From a virus, in IMG/VR virus record IMGVR_UViG_3300044729_002597, positions 1 through 47,974 of that record: a stretch of 47,974 nucleotides of DNA. One strand, given 5' to 3'. Both the position numbers and the translations under genes were made by a program. The notes under the pieces were generated by a model. That model was not told the origin of the DNA. It made no database searches and was given only the letters and a program-made list of their open reading frames with translations. Positions 7,630 through 15,801 of the stretch are shown piece after piece (the first letter of the stretch is position 1; the number at the start of each line of letters is the position of its first letter).

Positions 7630-8319
7630 TCATTCAGCGGGAACGAGTGCCACGGTGTTGGTTCCAACCGGCACAGCGGCGCCGTTGGTAACAGTTCCGG
7701 TTGCCGATGCGCTGGTGATGTTGGACTGAACGCTGGCGTACTTGAAGGTGGTGGAAGTCACCTCCGTAATGGTGAAGGTGCCATTCACCAGCGGGTTGGA
7801 GCAACCCACGGTCACAACCTCGCCGACCAGCATGGTGTGGGCGGCCGACAGGGTGATGGTCACCACGTTGGAAGCAAGCGCCACGTTGCTGATGGCCAGG
7901 TTGCCAGTGCCAGGGCGCACCCGGACCGCAGCCACCCGAACATCACCAGTCACCGAACCGGCAGCCTTGACGGCATCACGGATCTGCTTGCCGCCGACAA
8001 CGACCTCGTTGGGGTTGGATTGCCCAGTCCCAATCGCAATCACGCCGATGTTGGCGTAGGCCGAAGCGGAGCTAAGGGCGGCACCCTCGGCAACGTGAGC
8101 GGCCTGCAGGATGTAGCCCCCAGCGGAGTTACTGGACTGGCCGTAGACCACCAGCTTCCAGTTATTCTGGGCTGCCAGGTTGGTAGTGAGCAGCCGAGCG
8201 GCCCCGGTGCGAGTTTCGGCGGGACGGCCACGGGCGCCGGCCAACACGTTACCGACCAATACGGTCATTGCATCCAGTAGATAGCCCCTTCGGGGAGCCA
8301 GTCCTGTTGCGCGTGCCAT
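7630..8319 (-). CDS. Putative head decoration/structural protein (229 aa)
   Basis: The gene lies directly downstream of the major capsid gene. The N-terminal part is Ala/Gly-rich. The C-terminal third is a beta-rich module (AAHTMLVGEVVTVGC, then NGTFTITEVTSTTFKYA). Similar modules occur in the tail tube protein and the 393-aa protein of this window. Position suggests a capsid decoration or cement role. I cannot place it in a named family. Confidence 0.5.
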   Translation of the reverse strand: MARATGLAPRRGYLLDAMTVLVGNVLAGARGRPAETRTGAARLLTTNLAAQNNWKLVVYGQSSNSAGGYILQAAHVAEGAALSSASAYANIGVIAIGTGQSNPNEVVVGGKQIRDAVKAAGSVTGDVRVAAVRVRPGTGNLAISNVALASNVVTITLSAAHTMLVGEVVTVGCSNPLVNGTFTITEVTSTTFKYASVQSNITSASATGTVTNGAAVPVGTNTVALVPAE

Positions 8320-8369
8320 GAATCAATACCTCAAGGAATCAGGGGATGGATAGATAAATAGGGCAATAA

Positions 8370-9284
8370 TCAGGCGGTCATTGCGGCATTAGTGATGCCG
8401 TAAACGCGGGCAGCGCTGCGACCATTCATAATTGCAAGGCCAACAGACCATTCGATCCGGGTGCGATCCACTGGGGCATCGGATACTTCTCCGAATGCCT
8501 TTACGTCAACCCCATACCCACCAGCCGAATCAGGGCCTTGGATGCCGGTGACCTGCTGATCGCCGTAGGCGACGCAGTAAACACTGGTGGTGCTGCCAGC
8601 CTCGGTAAAGCCTTGGATGGTCACGTTTTGGGCGTTGGTGTCAGTGACGACAATCCGAGTGTCGCCATAAGTGGTGACGAGCTTGCCAAACTCGTCTCGC
8701 GTGGTAGTCAGGAATCCACCGATAGTGGAATTACGACTAGCAGCGGTGAGGCGCCGACGCATCGACTTGCCCATGTGGACAACCTTGTTGTCGCCATCTA
8801 CGGCGTCAATCAGCTCATCCAGCAAGCCAAGCGAAAATGCACCGCTGGCATTAAAGGCTTGAGAGCTGTCGGTGCCAATCCGCTTCCTGAGGCCATCAAA
8901 GCTGCGAGGATCAACCGACTCATCGCCGTTGAACATGTAATCCTCAAGCGTTAGCCGCATGGATCGCAGCTTCGCTTCGATTTGCTGAGCCCTTACTTGA
9001 GGCCCATTGTTCTTGATGAGGTGCATGTCTACATCAATGTCGCCGCCAAACGGCTTGAGGCGTTCGTACTCAGGATTAAGCACGCCGTAGGTAGCCTCAA
9101 AGGTTTCGTTGATACCACGAAACCCAACGCCAGGCAGTTCGGCTTCGGTGAGGTAGTCAATGCCACCTTGCACGTTGACAAAGGGTACGAGGCGGATTAC
9201 CTCGGATTCAGCAAGAGCGCGAATAACGGCCACCCGTTGTTGATTAGTGTCAACTTTGGCGGCCTCCAGAAGTGTTAGTCCCAT
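8370..9284 (-). CDS. Major capsid protein (HK97-type fold)
   Basis: The 304-aa product reads like a known group of phage major capsid proteins: an N-terminal arm (LTLLEAAKV), an E-loop region (LTEAELPGVGFRGINE), the segment FNGDESVDPRSFDGL, a central LLDELIDAV spine helix, and the C-terminal RTRIEWSVGLAIMNGRSAARVYGI. It would form the icosahedral shell around the DNA. The scaffold-like gene lies immediately upstream, as expected for a head pair. Its position downstream of the tail genes is unusual. The 165-base leader holds three 11-bp repeats. Confidence 0.88.
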   Translation of the reverse strand: MGLTLLEAAKVDTNQQRVAVIRALAESEVIRLVPFVNVQGGIDYLTEAELPGVGFRGINETFEATYGVLNPEYERLKPFGGDIDVDMHLIKNNGPQVRAQQIEAKLRSMRLTLEDYMFNGDESVDPRSFDGLRKRIGTDSSQAFNASGAFSLGLLDELIDAVDGDNKVVHMGKSMRRRLTAASRNSTIGGFLTTTRDEFGKLVTTYGDTRIVVTDTNAQNVTIQGFTEAGSTTSVYCVAYGDQQVTGIQGPDSAGGYGVDVKAFGEVSDAPVDRTRIEWSVGLAIMNGRSAARVYGITNAAMTA

Positions 9285-9316
9285 TTTGGGGAGTTCAGGT
9301 GAAGGTCAAAGGGGGT

Positions 9317-9390
9317 GGCATCACGCCGGGAAGACATCGCAGGGCATCACGCCGAGCTGTTTGGATTGGGACCGCCTCAGGCATCACGCC
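9317..9390 (-). repeat. Three GGCGTGATGCC repeats in the capsid gene leader
   Basis: The 11-mer GGCATCACGCC (plus strand) occurs at 9317-9327, 9343-9353 and 9380-9390, between scaffold and capsid genes. Each copy is an imperfect palindrome (GGC, five bases, GCC). The gap 9285-9449 holds these repeats and a GGCTTAG element at 9429-9434 (minus) but no convincing gene. They could be operator sites or RNA elements controlling capsid expression. Confidence 0.55.
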
Positions 9391-9449
9391 ATCAGTCGAT
9401 CCCTGTTGTTTGATGTTTCCCAGGCCCCTAAGCCGTCAGCGGGGATTAA

Positions 9450-10265
9450 CTAAAAAGCCTCCGCAATCGCCGCGCTCACAGGCATGGACATCAGGTCCTT
9501 GCTGTTGGATACACGGCCATCGCGCCCGGTGCGTGCCCCGCCACCGCTACCCATGGAGGGCTCGAAGTGAAGACCCCAGTACGGATCCGTCTGCAGCCGC
9601 TTGAGCCATTTAGTCGGCTCGTACCGCATGCCGGTTTCGGAGTCGATTTCAGGGTTGCCCTTGGCGTCAACGATCACCAGTGCGCCGTCTTCAATCCGGA
9701 AGTTGGGGCCAAACCGACCCCAGACGCCATCAAACGGTGTGGATCCGTCGAGGGGGCTGATCTCCACCCGGCCCTTGGCATTGAGGAAAGCTTTCTCGGC
9801 TTGCTGCTTCACAAGCTGCCGCTCGCGTGCCTCGCGTTCTTCGATCAGCTCTTTGTTTGACTGCTGCAGCTGGGCGCTGTATTTGGCCTCAATCTGCTCC
9901 TGCGTAATCCGTGCCTGCTGCTCGATCAGCTCCCTCCGCGCCTGTTCCTCCTTGGCCTTGGCCTCAGCCGCCCGCACCGCCTCAGGGTTGGTGGTGGACA
10001 GCTCCCGTAGCTGGGCTTCCAGGGCACCCATACGGCGATCTTTTTCGCGGTTGACCTCGCGCTCACGCTGCAGGGCATGTTTGACGCGGAAGAGGTCATC
10101 CCCTTCGCCCTCCCCCTCGCCACCGCCAGGGGCGGGATCGGCAGTCCCTGCGGCACCACCCGCACCACCCGCACCGCCACCAGCGCCACCCGCGCCACCC
10201 GCGCCACCCTCGCTGCCACCTTCAGGGCCCTGGAGGGTGAACTGATCAATCCAACGTTTCTTCAT
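9450..10265 (-). CDS. Scaffolding protein (271 aa)
   Basis: After a Gly/Ala-rich disordered N-terminus comes a long coiled coil (about residues 60-165, rich in Arg, Glu, Gln), then a compact C-terminal region (WGRFGPNFRIEDGALVIV, TDPYWGLHFEPSMGSGG). This layout, directly before the capsid gene, is typical of phage head scaffold proteins, which bind the capsid subunit through the C-terminus and leave or are cleaved on maturation. No protease motif is seen. Confidence 0.75.
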   Translation of the reverse strand: MKKRWIDQFTLQGPEGGSEGGAGGAGGAGGGAGGAGGAAGTADPAPGGGEGEGEGDDLFRVKHALQREREVNREKDRRMGALEAQLRELSTTNPEAVRAAEAKAKEEQARRELIEQQARITQEQIEAKYSAQLQQSNKELIEEREARERQLVKQQAEKAFLNAKGRVEISPLDGSTPFDGVWGRFGPNFRIEDGALVIVDAKGNPEIDSETGMRYEPTKWLKRLQTDPYWGLHFEPSMGSGGGARTGRDGRVSNSKDLMSMPVSAAIAEAF

Positions 10266-10303
10266 GTGATCGGGGCTTCACGCCCGCGAGCAACTACGTC
10301 ATC

Positions 10304-10336
10304 AGCTTTCCGGCTTAGCGGTTGCGCGATGGCTTA
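10304..10336. promoter_or_regulatory. Paired GGCTTA element with GGAAAGCT
   Basis: GGCTTA occurs at 10312-10317 and 10331-10336 (19 bp apart). AGCTTTCC (GGAAAGCT on the minus strand) abuts the first copy, giving the 14-mer AGCTTTCCGGCTTA, which is exactly repeated at 12529-12542. It lies 39 nt ahead of the scaffold start and overlaps the end of the 44-aa gene. Confidence 0.45.
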
Positions 10337-10449
10337 GGCCGCTGGCGGCGCTCCTGCTCCCGTTCGGCGGCGGCAATGCGGTTGGCGAGCTGCCGGGTCT
10401 GGACGGTTTCGACCAGGGTTTCGATGGAGTCGGGTTGGGGGGCTTGCAT
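10315..10449 (-). CDS. Small basic protein (44 aa)
   Basis: The product is a 44-residue, Glu/Arg/Gln-rich, probably helical protein ending KPSRNR. It fills the space between the 393-aa protein and the scaffold gene in the operon direction. No family was recognised. Confidence 0.45.
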   Translation of the reverse strand: MQAPQPDSIETLVETVQTRQLANRIAAAEREQERRQRPKPSRNR

Positions 10450-10461
10450 CGATTGTTTATT

Positions 10462-11643
10462 TTATAAGAATTTTAGATCGTGCTTTTGTATTGAGCTAAT
10501 AGCCGTAGAAGTGCTAAAAGTGTTTGGACTGTGATTGACAAAGTAAGCACCATTTGCGGGACCTGTGATGTCAAGAATATTGCCGCCGTATTCTAAAGAA
10601 ATCGCAAAAGTGTTTAACGTTAAACCTTCGCCGCGCACGAAATAAGACCTACCCTCGGTTAAAGGTGATGGTAAAGTCCCTTGTGTAGCAAAAAAAGCGA
10701 TTGCATCATTGGCGGCAAAGTCATGTTCAGTTGCTGTAAAAATATTAGCAGACGGGTCAATGGTCACCGCCCGTCCAAAGGAATCAACCAAGCCGTAATG
10801 AATCGCCGCATTAAAAATGCTTTCGCTATCACCGTATTTCCGGCCATCAAGACTGGTAGGCACAAATTTTAATTGTATTTGATCGCCAACTTCGGGTTCT
10901 TTTATGGTTAAATCATCAATTACAATCGTTTTCCAATTAAGAGTTATAGGGTAAAATCTAGGTTCCGGGCTTAGCACGTCTTCAGGGCCGGTGCTACGAG
11001 TGGGAGGAATGGTTGTTATTGTAAACTCTGTTGTTGCAGACTTGTTTTCGTAAAGACGGTTTGCTACAATTTCTTTTATTCTGTTCTGCGTATCAAGATT
11101 CGTTGACCAGGTAAATAAATAGGCTACAAAAGTATCTAAACTTGGTGGAGTGATAATTCCTATCGTTAATTCATTTAACTGAACCGCAATATCTTCTATT
11201 GCTTCGTAGACCGGCGATCCCAAGTACGTGTAGTTCTGAACTATGCTGTAGTAATATTTTTTTTGGTTATAATACCACATTCCAAAGTACCATCCACCTT
11301 CACCGGTGCCATCGGCTGCATAGTAGTAGGGGGCGTTAAGTCCGTCCCAAACAAATATATCGTAAAATTGTAGCCTAGGGCGACTTTTGATGACTTTACG
11401 GCTAAGGCCGCCTCCAACCACAACAACGACATAGGGTACGCGATTCTCCAGTCCCAAAACAAAGCTCGGCTCCTCCCACCGCTGCTTTGCCAGTATCCCA
11501 TTATCAACCTGCATCACCCGACGCAGTTCCTTGCCCTTTTCCGGCTGCCGCTTTTGTTTCTTTGCCCGGTTCCTCAGGATCCGCGCCTTTACCTGTTCCA
11601 GGATCTCCCACGGCACCGGATTGATGTCAACAATCAGGCTCAT
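10462..11643 (-). CDS. Hypothetical virion-associated protein (393 aa)
   Basis: The start overlaps the upstream stop as ATGA. The N-terminus is basic (RNRAKKQKRQPEKGKE). The middle is Tyr/Trp-rich (YYYAADGTGEGGWYFGMWYY). The C-terminal 100 residues form a beta-rich module (FTATEHDFAANDAIAFF, SYFVRGEGLTLNTFAISL) resembling the Ig-like modules of other virion proteins here. Its DNA is notably AT-rich compared with its neighbours, suggesting separate origin. It is probably a tail or fibre component. Confidence 0.55.
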   Translation of the reverse strand: MSLIVDINPVPWEILEQVKARILRNRAKKQKRQPEKGKELRRVMQVDNGILAKQRWEEPSFVLGLENRVPYVVVVVGGGLSRKVIKSRPRLQFYDIFVWDGLNAPYYYAADGTGEGGWYFGMWYYNQKKYYYSIVQNYTYLGSPVYEAIEDIAVQLNELTIGIITPPSLDTFVAYLFTWSTNLDTQNRIKEIVANRLYENKSATTEFTITTIPPTRSTGPEDVLSPEPRFYPITLNWKTIVIDDLTIKEPEVGDQIQLKFVPTSLDGRKYGDSESIFNAAIHYGLVDSFGRAVTIDPSANIFTATEHDFAANDAIAFFATQGTLPSPLTEGRSYFVRGEGLTLNTFAISLEYGGNILDITGPANGAYFVNHSPNTFSTSTAISSIQKHDLKFL

Positions 11644-12041
11644 CCCAGCGCTACCAGTATCTGAAAGGTCTTCGGCTGCCCCGCCTGCAGCGTCTCTGGC
11701 GTCGGCAGTAAAACCACCCGGTCGGGATAGGTGCGGCTATCAACCTGCAACACAATCGCATCGTAGGTAATTCCGCTACCGGTCGGGGTTAGCGGCATGG
11801 TGGCAAACGCTGGTAACTCGTACCTCGCGTTGCCAGAGTTAAACGTGCCGGTCCCGATCGTGCCCGTTATCTCCGCGTATCCATTGCCCGCCGCAAGCTT
11901 CACTGCATCCCAGGCACTGATTAAGCTGGCCTGGGTTAACACCGTGCCGCCACGCAGCGCCAGGAACATCCTGAAGGTCTTGCTTTCGTAGGTGAGCTGA
12001 GCCTGCTTGGCTAGCGCGTCAGGTGAGATCAAAACATCCAT
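11640..12041 (-). CDS. Hypothetical structural protein (133 aa)
   Basis: The protein has a helical N-terminus (SPDALAKQAQLTYESKTFRM) and a beta-rich remainder (YAEITGTIGTGTFNSGNARYELP), which fits a small virion protein, but I cannot name the family. It is coupled by ATGA to the 393-aa gene. A GGAAAGCT element lies 20 nt upstream of its start. Confidence 0.55.
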   Translation of the reverse strand: MDVLISPDALAKQAQLTYESKTFRMFLALRGGTVLTQASLISAWDAVKLAAGNGYAEITGTIGTGTFNSGNARYELPAFATMPLTPTGSGITYDAIVLQVDSRTYPDRVVLLPTPETLQAGQPKTFQILVALG

Positions 12042-12074
12042 AGGTGCCCCCGCTTACCGGAGCTTTCCACCCCA

Positions 12075-12506
12075 TCAAGCCGCAGCAGGTAGCGGGATCT
12101 CCCAGGTTCTGGCGGCCCATGTCATCGTGCTGGCGCTGCTTACCAGATCAACGCCGTTGTCTACGCAGCACACCAGCTCGTCAACTGAAGACGCCCCGCC
12201 GCGCGAGCGGTAGACCACCAGTCTACGCGCCGTGATCGTGCTAGCCGGCCAGATGGCAGCGCTGGTCGTGACCGTTAACCTTGGAGGTGTTGAAGCGGTG
12301 TCAAGGCTCGCGGTCAAGGTTACGGTGACGCCCCCGGCGGTGTAACCGGTACCCGTTACCTCATTGGTGACGTTGCTGCGTTTGGTGTGGGCATTGCGGT
12401 CTTCGGTGTAACCCGAAGTAGTCAGCATCGCCTTGTATGTATGCGTGGTGTTGCAGTTCCCGCTCAAAACGTCTAGCGGGAAACTGCTGAAAACGATTGA
12501 CGCCAT
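12075..12506 (-). CDS. Conserved phage structural protein, fibre/decoration type (143 aa)
   Basis: The sequence shows TYKAMLTTSGYTEDRNAH, then VTNEVTGTGYTAGGVTVT, then ITARRLVVYRSRGG. This matches a widespread family of small phage virion proteins of head-fibre or decoration type, often noted only as structural. The exact position in the virion is uncertain. A GGAAAGCT/GGCTTA element stands 23-36 nt upstream of the ATG. Confidence 0.6.
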   Translation of the reverse strand: MASIVFSSFPLDVLSGNCNTTHTYKAMLTTSGYTEDRNAHTKRSNVTNEVTGTGYTAGGVTVTLTASLDTASTPPRLTVTTSAAIWPASTITARRLVVYRSRGGASSVDELVCCVDNGVDLVSSASTMTWAARTWEIPLPAAA

Positions 12507-12528
12507 GGCTACCGGGTCAGTTCGCCTT

Positions 12529-12542
12529 AGCTTTCCGGCTTA
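12529..12542. promoter_or_regulatory. AGCTTTCCGGCTTA element
   Basis: This is an exact second copy of the 14-mer found at 10304-10317, here just upstream of the 143-aa structural gene on the minus strand. It combines the GGAAAGCT and GGCTTA motifs. Confidence 0.4.
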
Positions 12543-12570
12543 CCTATGCAACCTAGAAAGGTTGCGTAGG
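12543..12570 (-). terminator. Hairpin at the end of the tail tip gene
   Basis: CCTATGCAACC (12543-12553) pairs with GGTTGCGTAGG (12560-12570), with one wobble, across a 6-base loop containing the stop codon of the 1082-aa gene. There is no following T-tract, so it may be a processing or stabilising hairpin rather than a full terminator. Confidence 0.4.
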
Positions 12571-15500
12571 TGGAGTGAAGCTAGTCGTATAGAGGCATTC
12601 TTTACTAATGATGGCTTCATCGATGTTCCCGAAGAACTGATTAGAGGTACCCTCAAACCCGGCTCCTATGGTATCTATCGGAACGCTACCGCTAAACGTT
12701 GTTGTCGATAGCAGGTTGCCATTCAAAAAGTCCCTTAGGGTTGCTCCCTGCCTTGTCAAAGCATAGTAATTAAGAACACCAGAGCTGATGCCTGAGAGAT
12801 TATTTGCGCTTCCCATCAAGACGGAACTACCACCAAAGGAGATAAAGGATCTAACACTGCCAGCGCCATATCCGTTTAGCCGCATGATATGTACGTCGCC
12901 AATAGTAGAGCCAAATAACGTCTGGTCACGCATTATATCATCAGCACTAAACCAAGCCGCTATTGTAAAGTCTCCAGAAAGCATGATAGCCGGTGAGAAT
13001 CTTAAATAACCATTAGCCTCTCCGCGAAGGCTTGCGGTGCCAAACTTCTTAACGTTTGTTCTTGTTACTACCGACCCGCTACGCGTAATTGTTTTGGCGT
13101 ATGAACTTGAATCAGTAAAGGTTGTGCCATTATCAGCCCCATCCATGTGCGCCAACAGAAGAACAGTCCTGCCGTCACTTCTCGCTCCTGGTGTAAACGT
13201 CGTAGCAGTCGTCACCCATGCCACGCCAGGGTTAAACCCAACCCCATCGGTTCTTGCCCCCGGCGTGAACGTGGTAGCCGGTGTGACCCATGCCACCCCT
13301 GGGTTGGGTCCATTGTTTGCACCGCCTGGCGTAAACGTGGTAGTAGGTGTCACCCATGCCACGCCCTCGTTATACCCCTGGCCGTCGGTCCGCGCTCCAG
13401 GTTCAAACGTGGTGACATTTGTGACCCACGTAACACCAGGATTCTCAGCCACCGTGAAGGTTTGCAGCGTCCCGTAATTCGTCGTTACGCTCACCAACGA
13501 AAGCGTCTGCGGCGTCATGTCATAGTCCGCTGTCAGCAGCCAGCTCAGCGATCGGCTTACGCTCTCGCGTCGGACCGTTTCCGCCACCGAACCCACTACA
13601 GCAGCCTTGGTAACCGCCGCCGCATACACGTCATTCACGGCGCCCGCAGTCCCCAGGCTGCTCCAGATGTTGCCCGGTGCCGCAGGGTCAAACCCTCCAG
13701 GCGCCGCGATTGTGTTCGCTAGGGCTGGGGTGCTGTTCACCGCTGGGGTCAGGGTTGACAGGTTGGTGGCTGGTACCGCCATGGGGAACCAATCCGCCCC
13801 GCTACCGCCGGCCACCAACCCCGCCCCACCGTCAAGCATGGCGTCACAGCCGGCAACCAGCCCCTGTGCATCAAACGCATAGGTAATGCCATTGGCGCGG
13901 AACTTGCCAATGGTTCCCGAAGCCTCAATGAAGATCCCCGCCAGCGGCTCGCTAGGGATATTGCGAAACTCGGTGGTGATGGATTTGCCGTTGGCCATCC
14001 CCGACAGGATCGCGTGCAACACCTTGCCGTAGGTGTAGGCGGCAGCGCTGCTGGCACCATTGACAAACGTCATGCCGGTGCCATTGTCCCCGGCGCCATC
14101 AGCGGGCCTGAGGTAGCTGTCTGGGGCGTACTGCATGTCGTACTTGCCCGTGCTACTAGCTTCGCCCTGGCCAAACTGTAAAGTTACTGATTGAGGTACT
14201 GACTCGCCCCTTGGATCTGTTTTATCTAGGCTGCTGTTAGTTGTTACGTCGCTTTGAATGTTGTCTAGCTTGTTGTTTTGCTCGTCAACTTCTTTGGGTG
14301 GGTCGGGAATTTGCCCGCGCCCTATATTGATCACCGTTTCGCTGCCGCTGCAAACTAGCGCACTCATCCGATCAAACAGCGCTATGGTGCTTGCAATCCT
14401 GGCGGTATCATTGAATTTGCTAGCTATTTTCATTGTTGCGGAAGCAATCGTCTTACCTGATGACGTTGCTCCCCACGCTTGGTAGACGGTGGTTTTTTGT
14501 AGCGTTATATCAGATGCTTTATTCTCTGTTTTCTCAACTACAGTTTTTCTTACCAGGAAGTTGCCCTGGGCGATGTTGACACCGTTGTAGTTTTCAATGG
14601 CAAGCCCGCCCGCAAAGGCAATCAGTGGCTCGTATTCTTCTGTTACCTGCCGTGTTTCTACCGGGCCATCTTCTGTAATCTTGTAAGATTTAAAAACCTT
14701 GGTTGCTTTGACCTGCAACGCAAGGGGGGTGTAACCGCTGCCACCCTCTCGCTTTGATTTCCATTCAGTTGGATTTACGGCAGCACTGCAGGTAGTTGTG
14801 TCTGATGTTGACCTAAAAAGTACGTCTTGTTTTTGGATCTTGCCGTCCTTGTCCTTGTACTTGATTGTACTGTAAAAGCTCTGGTTTACCGACTCAGAAA
14901 CAAAACTAACAGAATCCTGAAAAGTTACCTTGGCGTTGCCAACTGTGCGTTGATATTCAATCTCGTATTTCTGTACAGGGCTGATGGTCTTTTGATATGT
15001 CCAATTCCTTGCGTAACTTGGCCCATTCTGATCATCAGTGTTCCAGGTAACCGCTTTGTCATCCGGGTTCTTGGGCTTGTAATTCGGTGGTGCCTCGACC
15101 GCCGTGTACTCAACCAGGATTTCATCAGGTGCCGCAGGATCACCGATTGGCTCCATCGTGATCAGATCACTCATCGCCAGCAATGGCCCCGTAGCGGCCG
15201 GGGCTAGCACCCGTCGCAACCGCAGCGTCTCCGCTGCATCAATGAAGCCATACAGACCGGCCTCGCCAAGTATCCGGCTGGCCACTTCCAAATAGCCATC
15301 GGATAGGTCGATGCTGTCCACCGCCTTGGCGCCCGTGATGACAGGGTTGCCGCCCGCCTGGGTGATCCCGCAACGGGTCAGGCAGGTGGCTACCACGCTG
15401 CTCAGGTGGCAGATGTTTGGAGTGGATCCTGCTGCTGTTGGCTCAACCGGCGTCCATTGCGGGTTCTCGTCGGCATAGAAGATTTCCGCCTTCACTAGGT

Positions 15501-15801
15501 CCCACTTCAGAGCCAGTAGGCACCCAACGATCAGGGTGGTCTCGTTTTTGATCGGGTTACTCTCGGCCTTGAGCACCCGCAAACGCCTCGGGAACCGGGT
15601 CAGAGTGTTACCAGGCAACCGCACCCCCAGCAGAAACTCGGCGCCCTTGGCCGGCTGGATGAGGCCGCTGATCACCACCTCCCCTTGCGTGCGCAGCAGG
15701 CCAACCCCAGGCTGCAGCGGGTCGGTGGATAACTGCCCCCCTACAACGGGCCCCAGGTTGCTGAACACCTGGGCGCAGACATCGATCAGCGCGGCGGGCA
15801 T
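12553..15801 (-). CDS. Tail tip/central fibre protein with LamG-like lectin domain (1082 aa)
   Basis: The N-terminal 600 residues are of the tail-associated, baseplate-hub type found after the tape measure gene. Residues about 787-880 hold four 22-24-residue repeats (NPGVAWVTPATTFTPGARTD). The C-terminal 200 residues are a LamG/concanavalin-like domain (LLLAHMDGADNGTTFTDSSS, FTIAAWFSADD, FFGNIDEAIISKECLY), a host-surface sugar-binding fold common in cyanophage virion proteins. It is inferred to form the distal tail tip and bind the host. The start shares one base with the upstream stop. Parts of the DNA are AT-richer than the ends, suggesting a mosaic. Confidence 0.7.
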   Translation of the reverse strand: MPAALIDVCAQVFSNLGPVVGGQLSTDPLQPGVGLLRTQGEVVISGLIQPAKGAEFLLGVRLPGNTLTRFPRRLRVLKAESNPIKNETTLIVGCLLALKWDLVKAEIFYADENPQWTPVEPTAAGSTPNICHLSSVVATCLTRCGITQAGGNPVITGAKAVDSIDLSDGYLEVASRILGEAGLYGFIDAAETLRLRRVLAPAATGPLLAMSDLITMEPIGDPAAPDEILVEYTAVEAPPNYKPKNPDDKAVTWNTDDQNGPSYARNWTYQKTISPVQKYEIEYQRTVGNAKVTFQDSVSFVSESVNQSFYSTIKYKDKDGKIQKQDVLFRSTSDTTTCSAAVNPTEWKSKREGGSGYTPLALQVKATKVFKSYKITEDGPVETRQVTEEYEPLIAFAGGLAIENYNGVNIAQGNFLVRKTVVEKTENKASDITLQKTTVYQAWGATSSGKTIASATMKIASKFNDTARIASTIALFDRMSALVCSGSETVINIGRGQIPDPPKEVDEQNNKLDNIQSDVTTNSSLDKTDPRGESVPQSVTLQFGQGEASSTGKYDMQYAPDSYLRPADGAGDNGTGMTFVNGASSAAAYTYGKVLHAILSGMANGKSITTEFRNIPSEPLAGIFIEASGTIGKFRANGITYAFDAQGLVAGCDAMLDGGAGLVAGGSGADWFPMAVPATNLSTLTPAVNSTPALANTIAAPGGFDPAAPGNIWSSLGTAGAVNDVYAAAVTKAAVVGSVAETVRRESVSRSLSWLLTADYDMTPQTLSLVSVTTNYGTLQTFTVAENPGVTWVTNVTTFEPGARTDGQGYNEGVAWVTPTTTFTPGGANNGPNPGVAWVTPATTFTPGARTDGVGFNPGVAWVTTATTFTPGARSDGRTVLLLAHMDGADNGTTFTDSSSYAKTITRSGSVVTRTNVKKFGTASLRGEANGYLRFSPAIMLSGDFTIAAWFSADDIMRDQTLFGSTIGDVHIMRLNGYGAGSVRSFISFGGSSVLMGSANNLSGISSGVLNYYALTRQGATLRDFLNGNLLSTTTFSGSVPIDTIGAGFEGTSNQFFGNIDEAIISKECLYTTSFTPPTQPF
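13162..13443 (-). repeat. Four tandem coding repeats in tail tip gene
   Basis: The DNA encodes four copies of N(P/E)GV(A/T)WVTxxTTF(T/E)PG with 22-24-residue spacing, immediately before the LamG-like domain. They look like a spacer or stalk for the lectin head and are a possible site of length variation. Confidence 0.7.

Noticed and set aside
9285-9449. CRISPR-like array
   Set aside because: Only three 11-bp repeats with unequal spacing; far too short for CRISPR repeats and spacers.
9601-10245. Plus-strand Ser/Pro/Ala-rich frame of 214 codons
   Set aside because: Antisense to the coiled-coil scaffold gene and without any recognised domain.
10322-10534. Plus-strand 70-codon frame after the paired GGCTTA element
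   Set aside because: It is antisense to the 44-aa and 393-aa genes and has no recognisable features.
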